Assembly: GCA_014529385.2 (NCBI GenBank)
Contig: CM043969.1
Location: forward strand, 68,956,676 to 69,020,675
Source: Adiantum capillus-veneris
Taxonomy: Eukaryota; Streptophyta; Polypodiopsida; Polypodiales; Pteridaceae
Length of the DNA: 64,000 bases
Reading direction: 5' to 3'
Numbering within the stretch: the first letter of the stretch is position 1; each line of letters opens with the position of its first letter. Below the pieces are notes generated by a model. The model did no database searches, had not been told where the DNA came from, and saw only the letters and a program-made list of their open reading frames with translations. Position numbers and translations under genes: made by a program. Shown here piece by piece: positions 1 through 11,395 of this stretch.

Positions 1-1955
1 TTTCATTTCCTGCACTTGCTTTTGTAGATCGATGATGATATTTAATATGTCGTCTAACTCCCCTTGGAGTGCGTCAATCACCATCTCCAATTCGTTAGCC
101 TTTGTGTTGTGGCTAAGTGTTGTTGTTCGGAGTCTTTCCGCCATGTCCTGCATTTTCTTGGCATATTTGTTGACTTGCAGGATCACCTCATCGTTAGATT
201 GCCAATCTTCATTTTTTTGCTAGCTACCTAGATGTTTTGGCAGTCTCTTATGTCTCTCTCAGCTGCTCGTGGCGATTGGTTGTTCTTTCCCTTGAGGCTG
301 GCTGGTCTTCTCCCGCTTTGTTATCCTGAGGCTTTGTGGATGCCTCGGCCTTTTCTTGTTGTGTAGAGGTAGAAGGTGTTTCTTTGGGCTCACGTTCTCT
401 TGTTTGCTCAAACTTTGTGGTGTCCTCTGTGTAGGACTTGCTGCTCTTTCCGTCTCTGGCTCTTTCTCTTTGTGTTGCTCTTGTGTAGTAGATGTCTGTT
501 GTACACATTCAGTTGCTTCTCTATGTTCAGGCTCCGTTTACTTTGTGGGCTCAGTTTTTGTGGCTTTATGTGCTGGTGATGGTGGTGGGCTTGGCATGGG
601 GTGATCATGCTATTCTAAAGGAGGTGAAGAAGGTCGGCGAGATATATCATCTTGATCATGCTATGCTTCTCCTTGTGCAGTTGCTTCCTCTGCTTGCTTT
701 TGCTGCTCCGCCACCTCTTTAGCTTTCCGTTCCACTTCTTTGGCTTCTTTCAGATTCAAAGCTTCTGCTTCCTGATACATTTTTTCCAATAGTTCTGTTG
801 GATCTCCGGCCTGTTTCCTAGTATGGTGCTTCGCTCTTGGCCCTTTCAATTCAATTGGTACCCACTTTGCCGGGTTCTTGCCTTGTGCTTGGCGGCTGCG
901 TTCTTAAGAGTGATTTTCTCTTTCAAACCTAGATTGTTTTTGTTGCGGCTCCTCCTGATGTGCTGACATGGCTTTTCTTTTCATTTCTTTCCTTCGGACT
1001 CTTTTTTCCTCATTATCAGAGCTTTTACTACTATGGCGTTCTAGCTAGCGAGCTCTCAGCAAACTCTTCATCAAACTTGTATGTTCCCTTGGTAGATCTT
1101 GTGGATCTAGGGGAAGATTGTGTTGACACTATCCAAGTGTCCTAGTCTAGGGTAGGTGGCAGGTTGTCGGCCATGCCGATAGAATGGTAGACAATTCTGG
1201 TTAGAACCTCTGGTGCTCCCAGATATGTTATTTTTTCCTCTTTCTTTGTCCCTTTCAATGTGGACAACACGTACTGTGCATGGTCAATTGGTTTCCTTGT
1301 TGTTGATTTGAGAACTTGTGTAAAGGTTGTGGCAACTGCATATTGGGTGTCGTATACCTTGGTGGTCTCTTAGCGAGGAAGTGGAAGTGTTGGTGGCACA
1401 ATCTTCAATCTTACTGGTTCCTGCACCTGTTTCTGGATGAGATCGGCAAATGTCGCAGCGGCGGTTTCCTAGGTGAAAGTTCCTGTCGTCTTTCTATCTC
1501 TTGCCCTCATGGTCATTCCTTCTATTGGCAAGTCTGAGAGCTTCTGTCACTATCTCTTTTGTAATCACCAGTTCGACTTTGTTCTCTTGTTGGTCAGAGA
1601 TTTGCGTGGTTCTATCTTCTTTGATCGTGGACAAAAGCTCATAAGCTTTTTAAAAGTCCACTCCAGATGGCTCTTGTTCATAAAAATCTCTAAGTCCTAG
1701 GTTGGCTTCTTTGGTCTCGGGCTTTGCAGCGACATCATAGACTTCTTTCAGTAGAAGTTGTAGTTCTACCTCGTGTCCTTCTTTGCTCTTGAATCTACCA
1801 GTGAACATTGTGGTGTTGTTCTCTTCCAAGTATTCTCTTGATAGATAGGTAGCTTTAGCAGTTTTGACTGAACTGGGGTCAAGTTGATATGGTGGTAGCT
1901 CCTGTAGCTTCTCCTTTTGCGAGAGCTTTTTCTTGGCTTTCTCTGCGGCTTGCAT
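1..1955 (-). pseudogene. gag-like region of LTR retrotransposon A (5' part, runs off left edge)
   Basis: Read on the minus strand, an open stretch begins at 1955 and runs 101 codons to 1650. It is lysine- and glutamate-rich at its start (motifs KKLSQKEK, PPYQLDPSS, YLSREYLEENN). One TAA interrupts it and the same frame then continues (KAYELLSTIKED, VITKEIVTEALRL). Further down the frame is broken, but gag-like text is still legible between about 1500 and 1200 and a K/E/Q-rich probable coiled coil is open at 849-661. The region 508-248 is charged and low-complexity. I infer a retrotransposon gag because of the composition, the minus-strand polarity and the repeat array just upstream, which matches the leader of unit B. 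I do not recognise a specific gag family and no CCHC knuckle is visible. Pol would lie left of the window. Confidence 0.5.
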
Positions 1956-2138
1956 GGCTCCTATTAAGTGAATAGAGTATCAAAGCTAGCAAATTTGGCA
2001 GATTTTCTAATGTCCTTCAGTCAGGAATGCTGACAAATTGAGTCCAGTCTGCTTCAAATCAATAATTGAAAATGCATAGATGCATAAAAACATGTAAAGA
2101 GAAAAATTATTAAGTCCAAACAAAAAATTGCAACAAAA

Positions 2139-2736
2139 GTAAATAATCACGATTATTTACAGCTGAGTAATTTTTTCAACTTTTTGCAAATTTGACATTA
2201 AGCTTGGAGTATATACCAAATGCATTCTCTCAGTGAAATATGGGCTCATTTGGGTGCACAGGATGAGAATGGTGCCAGATTTAGGCTTTAGGTCTCTGAA
2301 ACAATAGTGTAAAGGAATTCTGAAATTTTGAGCTCAAAATATGTTCAAACTTGGCTATTGGTCTTACGGCATCATGTACTTTGGTCCCATGATGGAAAAG
2401 TTGCAAATTTCTCCCATTTTGGCCAAAAAGTAAGTAATAGCAATTATTAACTTTTTCATCAAAATGAACATTTTTTGGTACAACTTGGTTCTAAGCATGG
2501 TGTAGACCCTATGTATGTGATATGAGGTGATTTGGATCAAAAAATGTGGCTCATAACTCAGAAATTGGCTTGCAAGGACTTCTTTGCATTTTTTGGCAAT
2601 TTTCCAAGTTATAGTTGATCATTTTGGCTCGTACTTGAAATTTGGCATGTAATAGGTGTATACAAGTGATGGGTGAGGTGGTGATATAATTTTCAAGCCA
2701 AATAGTGCAAAAGTAAATAATTGTGTGATTATTTAC
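2139..2736. repeat. Palindrome-bearing tandem repeat array in leader of element A
   Basis: Three palindromes sit at 2139-2160, 2430-2451 (degenerate) and 2713-2736. The first and last have arms GTAAATAAT(C) and (G)ATTATTTAC around a short centre. Starts are 291 and 283 bp apart. Each is followed by similar text (a run like TTTTTGCAAA, then TTGAC or TTTGACCT). The array lies immediately upstream of the minus-strand gag-like region. The same unit occurs at 14.8-16.2 kb. Confidence 0.75.
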
Positions 2737-4668
2737 AACAGTCAATATTTTCTTGCAAAACTTGGAAATTTTGACCTAAACACATCCTATACACCTAAAA
2801 CAAGTCCTAAATTGAATTTGGTAAAGTTTGGTCTTGCTGGCATCAAATCATGCTTTGTCGACTCTGAAATCACTGATTTCTGTGACTACACTGCCTGTAG
2901 AGTTGGTTAGTCACTTTTGAGGCTATGGACTTGTCCGCAACATAGTCGTGAAGCAACTCATCCAATTTTGGCACATTTGGAGTCAATTTGACCTTGTATG
3001 TCGAATTTGACGCTTTGTAACCTTCGAGCCGTTTTCTGCTTTTCGAGGGCTTTCCTTGATTGATTTTACAAAACCAATCATATACATTGTATATAGACCT
3101 CATAGATAGCTGTCTGTGGAGTCAGAATGCTTTTTTTGGCATTTGCCAAAAACCTAGCTTTTTTACTTGGGACCCCCTCGACCCTTAACGAATGGTCAAT
3201 TGTTGCTACAGAAGTGTTCTATTATGCTGGGGCACGCTACAGTGCAAATCTCATTTGATTCGGTTGAGCTGACAGGCCGCTATGGTCGATTTTTGGTGGT
3301 AGGTCTTCGTGCACTGCTCGGATTCTAGGGTTTTTTCTAGGGGTTTAGACTAGCTACCGGCTGTACATAATGGATCAATGATCAGTAGAGAACTTACCCC
3401 TCGTGTCTTTGTGGACTCCGGAAGATACACGTGAAGGGAGTCGAAAGGCTCTCTCTCCAAAGGCAACTAGTGGAAATGAGGTGATTTTAGCCTACATTGG
3501 GTATCTATACTCGGACTTCCCGAACCATTTTTTCCCAAATTCCCCTGTTAATCCTATTAGGCCGTGAAATTTATGTTAGACTCAAAAGTTTTCCCAATCG
3601 GATTCTTATAGCTCATTCTGCAAGAATTCTGCAAAAGTAGGTCCGACCGCCTAAGTTAGGCTTCTCGCTTCCATCTGCCGATTTGATTGAAATTTTTTGT
3701 GCTTGTCCGCCTTGTCTTTTTTATCACCACCATGTCTTCAGTTTTTCCATATGAGCTCCTTTTCTATTTACTATTAATTTTTGACCTGTTTATTGGAAAA
3801 ATCAAAGAAAATAACAAAATGAGCTAAAAAGCAAAGTGAAAATCCAATAATTAAGAAAATCCATTGAAAAACACAGCTTTATTGTTTTTTGTTGGAATAT
3901 TTCTTCATTTTTAAGTCTCAATATCAAGAAAAATAATAAAAGTTAACCAAAAAGGACTATTTTTTGATGATTTTCTGATAGTATATACACTATTTACACT
4001 CATTAGGGAGATATTATCAGTTAAATTTTCCCTATTGATGAATTATAAGGGCATTATTAGGTAATTTTACAAAAAATCACACGTTAACATCAAACTTTTT
4101 TCGTATGTCTTCAAACATTGCCCTTAATTACTTAGTGCCCTTCCACCCCTCCTAGATGGCATACTCCGAGACGACTGTGTGCATGAGTTGAGATCAATGC
4201 AGTTTAAACCATTATGTTGTGCAAGAGTTGGGTCTTAAGTAATTAACTCAAGGGTTTCTGATGTCGAGGCTTTCTGATGTCGAGGCTTTCTGATGCCATC
4301 TGCCAAAGAGCAAATCTTGTAGTTTGTGTGCTCTTTGCTTGATTGTGCCATCAGGATGCTTTAGCATGCTGATTTTCTGGGTTTTACAAGATGGCGAGCG
4401 AGTTTTCTCGAGTGACCAAAAAAACGAGCGAGTCCCTCATTAAAGTTATTTGTGAATTAGAGAGATTTGCAAATGTGATAAGGGAATATAGACATACTAA
4501 TTGTGATAACTGTGATAAGTGATCAATTACTTGTTCTCTTAAGGGTAAACAAAACTTACAAGTCTGTGTGGTTTTGTTAGATGGAAGAGGATGAGAGGGT
4601 GGATTGGCAAGATCCACGAGAAAGGACAGAGGGATATATGTCAACAATGCTCCCCTAAATTGCAGATC

Positions 4669-4671
<3 letters not shown>
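2737..4671. other. AT-rich non-coding stretch, probable remainder of element A leader/LTR
   Basis: No supported gene. It probably includes more leader and possibly the 5' LTR of element A, but I could not locate LTR ends or a primer-binding site. A short tandem repeat of the 16-mer TTTCTGATGTCGAGGC (two copies plus a partial third) lies at about 4256-4297. Confidence 0.4.

Positions 4672-4755
<84 letters not shown>
4672..4755. repeat. (TC)n microsatellite
   Basis: Uninterrupted TC dinucleotide run of about 42 units. It produces spurious SL/ER-repeat ORFs on both strands. Confidence 0.99.
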
Positions 4756-4762
<7 letters not shown>

Positions 4763-5242
4763 TAGCAGAAGAGCAATGGCATCCAAATCCGTAATTTCAC
4801 CATGCAAAATTCATCAAGTTGAACATAACACCCTTTACAGAGTCAAGAAGTTGGGAGCTCTCAGTAGAAAGAAACTGTGAATGGCAAAATCATTAAATCT
4901 CTCCATTTGACCATGAAACTCGACTACAAATGCATGCAAGATCTCTAGCTTGTGACCATGTAGTCCGCTACTAAGAAGCCCTTAGGCTCTCCAATCAAAC
5001 ATTCTTCAATGGTTCTCCAATCAAGCGTATTTTGAAGGGTTCATTGCCCTTATTTCATCTTCTGTTCAGTGAAGAGAACCTGCTTCTTGACAATAGGATC
5101 GTACTTGCGAACTCAAGCTTATGTTGAATCCTGCGGGGTTTCTTGGGCAGTAGCCAGTGCATCCTACAAAGAAGAAGAAGACCCCAAACTTAAATACACA
5201 TATGCAGTTATGTGGGCAGCCAGCACAGGTCGGAGGGAGGGG

Positions 5243-5478
<236 letters not shown>

Positions 5479-5664
5479 ACTCTATACGCCCATTCATTCT
5501 TCATGGAGGTAATAAAAAAAATCGCCACCGCCTACCTGCTGTACAGGTTCGATCGGCACGGAAGCAAGGGAGAGGGAGAGTTGACTATAGTTTGAAGAGG
5601 CAGCGTACGTTAAGTAGCTCTATCCATCACTCTTTTTTTTCACGTTAGTAGGCTAGGTGTCTGG

Positions 5665-5779
<115 letters not shown>

Positions 5780-6070
5780 CCCTTGCAGAGGCCATCTCTC
5801 TCCTCTGCTTCTATCATCACCCGCGTGATCTCTCTCTCCCGCGGCACCTTCGGTGTCCTAGCTTTTGCATTGCTTTTCTGCTCAACTCTGATTTGACTTG
5901 CCATATGCAGGGTTTCCATTAGCCATCTCACAGGCCTCCTCTAGTTCAGGAGCGTCGTCATCATGATAATCATCTTCATGGTCATCGTTATGTTTGTGCT
6001 GCTCGCTACGCTCTCGACTCATTGTTGTTTTGGTATGATGGCCGTCATCGTTGTTTTAGCATGCCTTGTG

Positions 6071-6262
6071 AAACCTGCTGGAACCAGTCCGCGCCGGCGC
6101 GGACTGGTTTCGACAGGTTTTGGATTTCAAAGGCAAAGCCTCCATGCAAGCCTTTTTTTTTATATATAAAAGCGCATCTCTCACTTTGTCTTTGCACTCT
6201 ATTTTAGCATGTTGAACCTATCAGAACCGGTTCGTGCCGGCGTGGATTGGTTTCGATAGGTT
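6071..6262. repeat. Two GC-rich hairpins as a diverged direct repeat
   Basis: Copy 1 at 6071-6120 has arms AACCTGCTGGAACCAGTCC... and its near reverse complement, meeting at a GCGCCGGCGC centre. Copy 2 at 6215-6262 is the same hairpin with more mismatches. Both are preceded by TTTTAGCATG. The two starts are about 143 bp apart. Such fold-back units could be part of a MITE, but I see no clear target duplication. Confidence 0.8.
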
Positions 6263-6739
6263 TTAGTAGAAAGAGTCAAAGTGAGGCTTAAAAAACCTCC
6301 CAAAAGCAATATAGCAGACACAAAAGGCTCCGACAACATAACTTGTATTGCACTGGTTGCCAATGCGAGCAAAAAAGGCTTCGACGGTAAGTTATTCTGC
6401 GTGCAAAGCTTCAAGGCAAACTTAGTCAACTCTAAACAGCCTGTGTCGTCTGTGAAAAGGGCACTTGAGATGGCACTAAGCATGCAGGCTCTACATAGAA
6501 GTGCTTTCCATCTGCTTGACTTCTCCAGTATAAAGCATGAGTCACTCCACTTTAAACACAACTTTGAGAACAACCCCAACAAGAGCACCTTGAGTCCTCC
6601 CAATTGAGAGAAGTGTAAATGCCAAAAAATTTGCAAGAATCCAAAACTCTGAGAAGGAAAGGGTGCTAAGAAAAACTACTCAGATAGAAGCAAGACCCAT
6701 GTCAATGCGCCAAAATTTACAAGAATGATATTTGAATGA

Positions 6740-7794
6740 ATGTGTTCAATTAGAAAGATTGTAGAGGTAGGGCAAGGGGTTGATTGCAAAAAAGATATGC
6801 ACAGGAGTCCCAAGCTAGCATCCTCAAGTGACAATTTGCAAAGCTACTTCAAAGAGACAATTGAAGAGCATATTGTCAAAACGAATTGTAACATTAATGA
6901 GACAAGATGTGACTTGTTGTACATGCTATAGTGATCAGAATATAATCAGGGACATCCAAAACATAATCATTGCTAGCCAACATATTGAAAAGGATGTAGA
7001 AGATTGGGTGCGCTTTCATGTATGACGAGACAGGTACATTAAAGTTGTAGTTTGCAAGCCCAAAAAGAGTCAAAGGAAGCTAGATACTCATCAAGGCTCC
7101 CTAAACGTTGACTATTATTGCCATCCTGCAAGAAAAAGTACTTGGCCTACATGTCTGAATAAAAAAGAACATGCCCATTAGCCTAAAAAAAGGTCCATCA
7201 TGTCCATTGTTGTCAAATGCTAGAATGCAACAGTGCATATGTTGCACTCATCTATTGTTGCATCCCATTGGAGAAAAACATTGTGAGCAGATGTGCAATT
7301 TATCTAGGTTATCACAAACATCGCATAATTTTTTGTAAAAGTAGAATTGATAACAAGGTGACCTCTGATGCTTTTCTTGAATGGGTAGCTCTCCAACCTT
7401 TGACAGTTACAACGCAATTGGAGAGGTCAACAATAGAAGATATAGCGATGGATAAGCTGATGTGTCTTAGCTTTTCTGCAAACACTCACTTGGGAGAAGA
7501 AGAATTTTCTAGTTTTCTTGATACTCTGACTCCACTATCTAACACGAGTTGAGTGCAACAAAGCTTGGAAATTGTCAAAAAAGCAAAGGATATTACATCA
7601 ATGTGTCGAGTCAATTTTCTTGGGTCCTCAATGCATCACATGTGTTCCGTGACAGTACAACTAGGTCATTGGAGAAAGGGGTTACTTATATTATCGAATT
7701 TCCTCGTTGCACTTGTGAGGATTTCCAAAGGTAGGGCAACAAACATGCTACGTATGTGCCTTGCAAACCCATCTACTTAATTTTATTTTACGTC
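6740..7794 (+). pseudogene. SWIM zinc-finger protein remnant (transposase- or ZSWIM-like)
   Basis: The clearest part is 7549-7794, where one frame reads a SWIM-type finger: CTCEDFQ, then one TAG, then VPCKPIYLILFYVLDLEP. The SWIM pattern is CxCx(n)CxH; here the final His has become Pro. Upstream, coding-like text continues in other frames (7217-7552, and 6900-7025 with IRDIQNIIIASQHIEKDVEDW), so several frameshifts separate the pieces. SWIM fingers occur in Mutator-type transposases, FAR1-like proteins derived from them and ZSWIM proteins. I cannot say which this is. The mutated ligand and broken frames indicate a pseudogene. Confidence 0.6.
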
Positions 7795-8337
7795 CTTGAT
7801 TTGGAACCCATTGCCCATGATCAGTTTGTACATTAAGCTACACTCACAAAGGTGGACTTATTTCAAGCTTTGGTAGGTATCCAAGTGGCCTCATGGACTT
7901 GCTTGAAGTTTGTTAGTTCTAACCTTTTTTGGTGTTTTTGAAGCATCCATAATAAGCCGCTTTATATGGTGACTTGGGAATTTGTTAATGCCTCAATATG
8001 TGAGGAGGTTTGAGATTTTGAAGCCTCCGTTGCACTCCCATCAATTTATCAAGGGTGTTGCTCATATTTGCTTGGAAATTGGCTTCGCTCGGTTTTCTTT
8101 GCTCTCGTTAATTTGAAAGCCCCTGATTTCCTGAGCTACTGGTATCATTTTTTACTGTTTTTGAGCTTTTACTCGCCATTGATACCTTGGTTTATCTTGG
8201 TCAGAATGGTGTGGTTGAGGTTTCTGAGACTTAACTCTCCATTGCTTGATTGGTTTTCCAGTTTGCGGAGAAGATAAGTGCTCTTTTTTCTTCCAAACCC
8301 ATTTCGTGTTAGGTTCCTTGCTCGGAGATGCTCGTCT
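7795..8337. other. Non-coding stretch between SWIM relic and unit C
   Basis: No supported gene. A polypyrimidine patch near 8279-8295 would be a purine tract on the minus strand, at the place where unit C should have its polypurine tract, but no 3' LTR resembling 12883-13802 follows it. Confidence 0.4.
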
Positions 8338-9045
8338 CTATGTTTTGACCTTTGGAACCATCTTTAATCTTGTCGATGATGTTTTGGGCACCCAGATTTG
8401 AATCGGCTTGTCCTTAAGCTTTGCTTTTGGAACCCAAATTTGGCTGACTCCTTGCATGCTACTTGTAGCCTTTTCTTGTCGATAGGATGGAGACTTGTAT
8501 GTCCGCATCCAGGGAATTCCAAGAATCATCATCTCATTCATGCGTTCATCTAGCAAGCATACAAAGTGATGAGGACATGAACATCCATGTACTATCATAT
8601 TCAAGTTGACTACTCCCAATGTTGATGTTGGGTTCTTGTTGCATCCCTTGATAGTCGCTATTCCTACTGTCAAAGATTGACTTGTTTCTTTCTTGTATGT
8701 GGAATAGCTGACTGCATTCCCTCTTGATCCTGTATTGACCAATGCATTTGTGCTATGGTTGTTGAGTTGTACTTTGATGCGAAGGTCCATTCCATCTAAC
8801 CATTCATCATCTGTTGACACTGCATCTTTAGGCATTTCCCATTGTCGGTCATCTATTTCCAGAGTGTTGATGGGAATATGTATTTGTTGATTCCTTAAAG
8901 CAGCTTTTCTTTTGAGTACTCGAAGTCGAGCTTCCTCTTGGGCTTCATCAATAACCTGTTGTCGTTTTATCTTCTTTCGCTTGGCTGCATGCACTCTTTC
9001 TAGCAATTCATTGGTTAGCGGCAAATTTACTTCTTTAAACGACAT
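8338..9045 (-). pseudogene. Unit C: integrase tail fused to retropepsin-like (aspartic protease) domain
   Basis: An open frame of 235 codons. Residues about 1-30 (PLTNELLERVHAAKRKK) continue the integrase C-terminus of the preceding frame. A charged linker follows (about 30-95), then a retropepsin-like fold at about 100-195: ALVNTGSRGNAVSYSTYKK in the position of the DTGS active site, a conserved TLGVVNL segment, and MMILGIPWM matching the ILG flap-end motif. The catalytic Asp is replaced by Asn, so this copy would be inactive. The tail repeats QIWVPK twice and ends MVPKVKT. In ordinary Ty3 elements protease precedes reverse transcriptase. Here no protease is seen upstream of RT and this one follows integrase. 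Confidence 0.75.
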
Positions 9046-9328
9046 CCACTAATCCAATTAGCCATTAGTTCACCATCTAGGGTGGACAACTAAACTGCTC
9101 CACTTGGAGACACATCTTCAATGAAAACGGTCCGTTTTCCTTTTTCTTAAACTTGGGAATGTGTTGCTTGAGGGAATAGACTAAAAGTAAGTCTTCTCTT
9201 TTGACATTTTTTGAAATTAAATGGCAATCAAAAAATTGTTTTTGTTTCCGCTTTTGTGCATAGATGTGAGCTACAGTTGTCAGCCTTTGTTCATCTAGCT
9301 TCTCTAAATCTTCAAATCTTTCTGACAA
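9046..9328 (-). pseudogene. Unit C: integrase C-terminal domain
   Basis: The frame at 9328-9077 reads ERFEDLEKLDEQRL, then VKREDLLLVYS and GPFSLK, the usual Ty3 integrase C-terminal (GPF/Y-type) succession. Translation in neighbouring frames then gives STLDGELMANWISGCRLK up to about 9020. At least two frameshifts separate these pieces and join them to the next frame downstream. There is no chromodomain. Confidence 0.7.
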
Positions 9329-9329
9329 T

Positions 9330-9950
9330 TCATGTCCAGTTCATTCAAGATCCTTAGCTACCCTTAGTGTCGGCAATAGAAATTATATTGGCAGTATGGC
9401 ATCAAGTCCATAAACAAGGTTAAAGAGTGCAGCATTTAAAGCTGTTTTGAATGAAACTCTATAAGCCCATAGAGCTGCATGGAGATTCATTTCCCAGTCT
9501 GTCCTTCCTGAACTAACCACTTTGACAATACCAAGCTAAGAATCTTATTTGTATGCTCGGCTTGTCCATTGGCTTGTGGGTGATAGGGAGCTGATTTGTT
9601 ATGGATGACCATAAATTCATTAAGCGATACTCAATTACCTCATTAAGGAAATGAGTTTCCCTATCACTAACAATTTATATTGGCAGTCCATATCTTGTGA
9701 ATACATACCCATATAAGAATGCGACAGTGATTCTGGCATCATTCTTTTGAGTTGCTTTACCCTCGGCCCACTTAGTCAAATAATCTGTAGCTACAATGAT
9801 ATATTGAGCCTGGGTTCTATAAGCAGGTGGCTGTATTGGCCCAACAAAGTCTATATCCCATTTTGCGAAGGATCTAGATCCCATCATTGGTCTTAAGGGC
9901 ATGCTATCCACTCATGTTGGCATTTTTTCTCATTGACAAGCATCACACCT
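9330..9950 (-). pseudogene. Unit C: integrase catalytic core
   Basis: At 9911-9675 the frame reads AKWDIDFVGPIQPPAYRT...VATDYLTKWAE, the first catalytic-Asp region of Ty3 integrases. Around 9600-9540 the third motif SAPYHPQANGQAEHTNKIL is legible, with the catalytic Glu present. The middle motif (SDRETHFLNEVIEY) is legible near 9665-9625. Frameshifts and stops separate the three. Confidence 0.8.
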
Positions 9951-10560
9951 TCAAACATATTCTTTGGCATCTGCAAAAAGTGATGGCCACCATATGCCTG
10001 CCACCATTAAGATTGCTTTTGTGGTGGTCTCATTAGAAAAGTGACCTCCAGCTAATCCAGCATGTACTTGTTCTATAATCGGAATATATTCTTCTTCATT
10101 TGCACAAAGACGAAAATGTTGATCCTTACCTCTCTGATTGGTTTCCAATAAGGGCATAGTCTCTTGATTTAGTTTCAATTCCTCTTTGATGGCGTTTACT
10201 CATATCCTCAGAAAATGTTTGGCTCGATAAGTAAGTAACTAGATAGTTACTCCACTTAGGAACAAGGGACATTTGGAACAATGTTACATGAGGTATGGGT
10301 GTCTGTTTTTTACATTGAGGAAAATCCTTTACAAAAGATCAAACATCACTCCTTATAGTTGGCCAAAATACTCCAAGTCTCAAGATCCTTTGCATAGTTT
10401 TGTCTTTCGCAAAGTGAAGTCCTACTATGGTAATGTGTGCCTGACTTAGATATTGGGTTTTCTCTTCAAGATTAATGCATAAGAGCAATTTTCCATCTCG
10501 ATTTCTTTTGTATAGCCTACCAGCTAGTAATTGATACATAGTTGATTGCTTACTTAATCC
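9951..10560 (-). pseudogene. Unit C: two tandem HHCC zinc-binding modules of integrase
   Basis: Module 1 (about 10450-10295) reads SQAHITIVGLHFAKDKTMQ, VFWPTIRSDV, then FVKDFPQCKK. The His pair and the last Cys are kept; the first Cys is apparently Phe. Module 2 (about 10065-9930) reads VHAGLAGGHFSNETTTKAI, GIWWPSLFADAKEYV, then CRCDACQ, a complete HHCC set. About 115 residues separate them (VTLFQMSLVPKWSNYLV, then SRDYALIGNQ). One HHCC module is the usual number in Ty3 integrases. Confidence 0.7.
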
Positions 10561-11376
10561 GATTGTAATAGCAAGTGGTATTTGTGAGTCCACTTGAGCT
10601 ATGGTCATCAATGATACCATATTTTCCGACCATCGAGGTATCATTTCTACGGAGAACAGATATGCATCTGGTAGATTATTGTCTACTCCTTTAGGTGATT
10701 CTCCTGAAACAATCCTTGATAAATGATTTTCTCTTTGATGTGTAGTGCCTTTTTTTACAACCACAATGAAATCAAATTCCATAAGAATGATGAACCATCT
10801 CACTATTCTTCCTGTGCTGCATGGCTTGTTGACCAAGTACAATAAGGCTTGGTGGTCCACAAAGAACACAAATTTGTTTGCTAATAGGTAATGTCTATAT
10901 TTTTTTACGGTATAGATCATTCATAATCCTTCCTTTTCGGTGGTGGTGTAATTCTTTTCTGCCATGTTCAAATGTCGGCTAGCATAAGAAATAGGAAAAT
11001 CTATTTTTTTGTCTCCTGGTTGAGCTAGTATACACCCTATGGAAAATTTGAAAGCATCTATATGTTTGTAGAACATCTTATTCTAATCTGGTGCTTTCAA
11101 TATTGGAGATGAAGTGAGAGCTTGCTTAAGCTTCATGAAGGATTCTTCACATGCCTCAGTCCACTCAAAGTGTGTAATCAAGCTATACATGGGTTTTGCA
11201 ATTATAACGTACATGTAAATGAACCGTCTGGAATATCCACAATGTCGCATGAAGGCTTGAACCCCCTTGACTGTTGTTGGTCTAGGCAAATCAGCAATAA
11301 CATGATTTTTATCCATGTTAGTAGCTATTCCATTTTTAGATACTATATGCCCAATAATTTTTCCTTGTCTACCCAT
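10339..11376 (-). pseudogene. Unit C: RT connection and RNase H
   Basis: Minus-strand translation from 11376 gives GKIIGHIVSKNGI, PRPTTVKGVQAFMRHCGY, the RT thumb/connection of Ty3 elements. RNase H follows: DAFKFSIGCILAQPGDKKIDFPISYASRHLN, NYTTTEKEGL, a TGA at about 10923, then IYTVKKYRHYLLANKF and FVDHQALLYLVNKP. The frame stays open to 10339, where it enters the first integrase zinc module. A frameshift (11376/11396) separates this from the RT core. Confidence 0.85.
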
Positions 11377-11395
11377 GAATGTGCACTTTTAAGAT

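Noticed and set aside
6199-6636. ORFs of 145 codons (-) and 108 codons (+) overlapping each other
   Set aside because: No family resemblance, no supporting context, and part of the minus frame reads through the hairpin repeat; both are probably chance.
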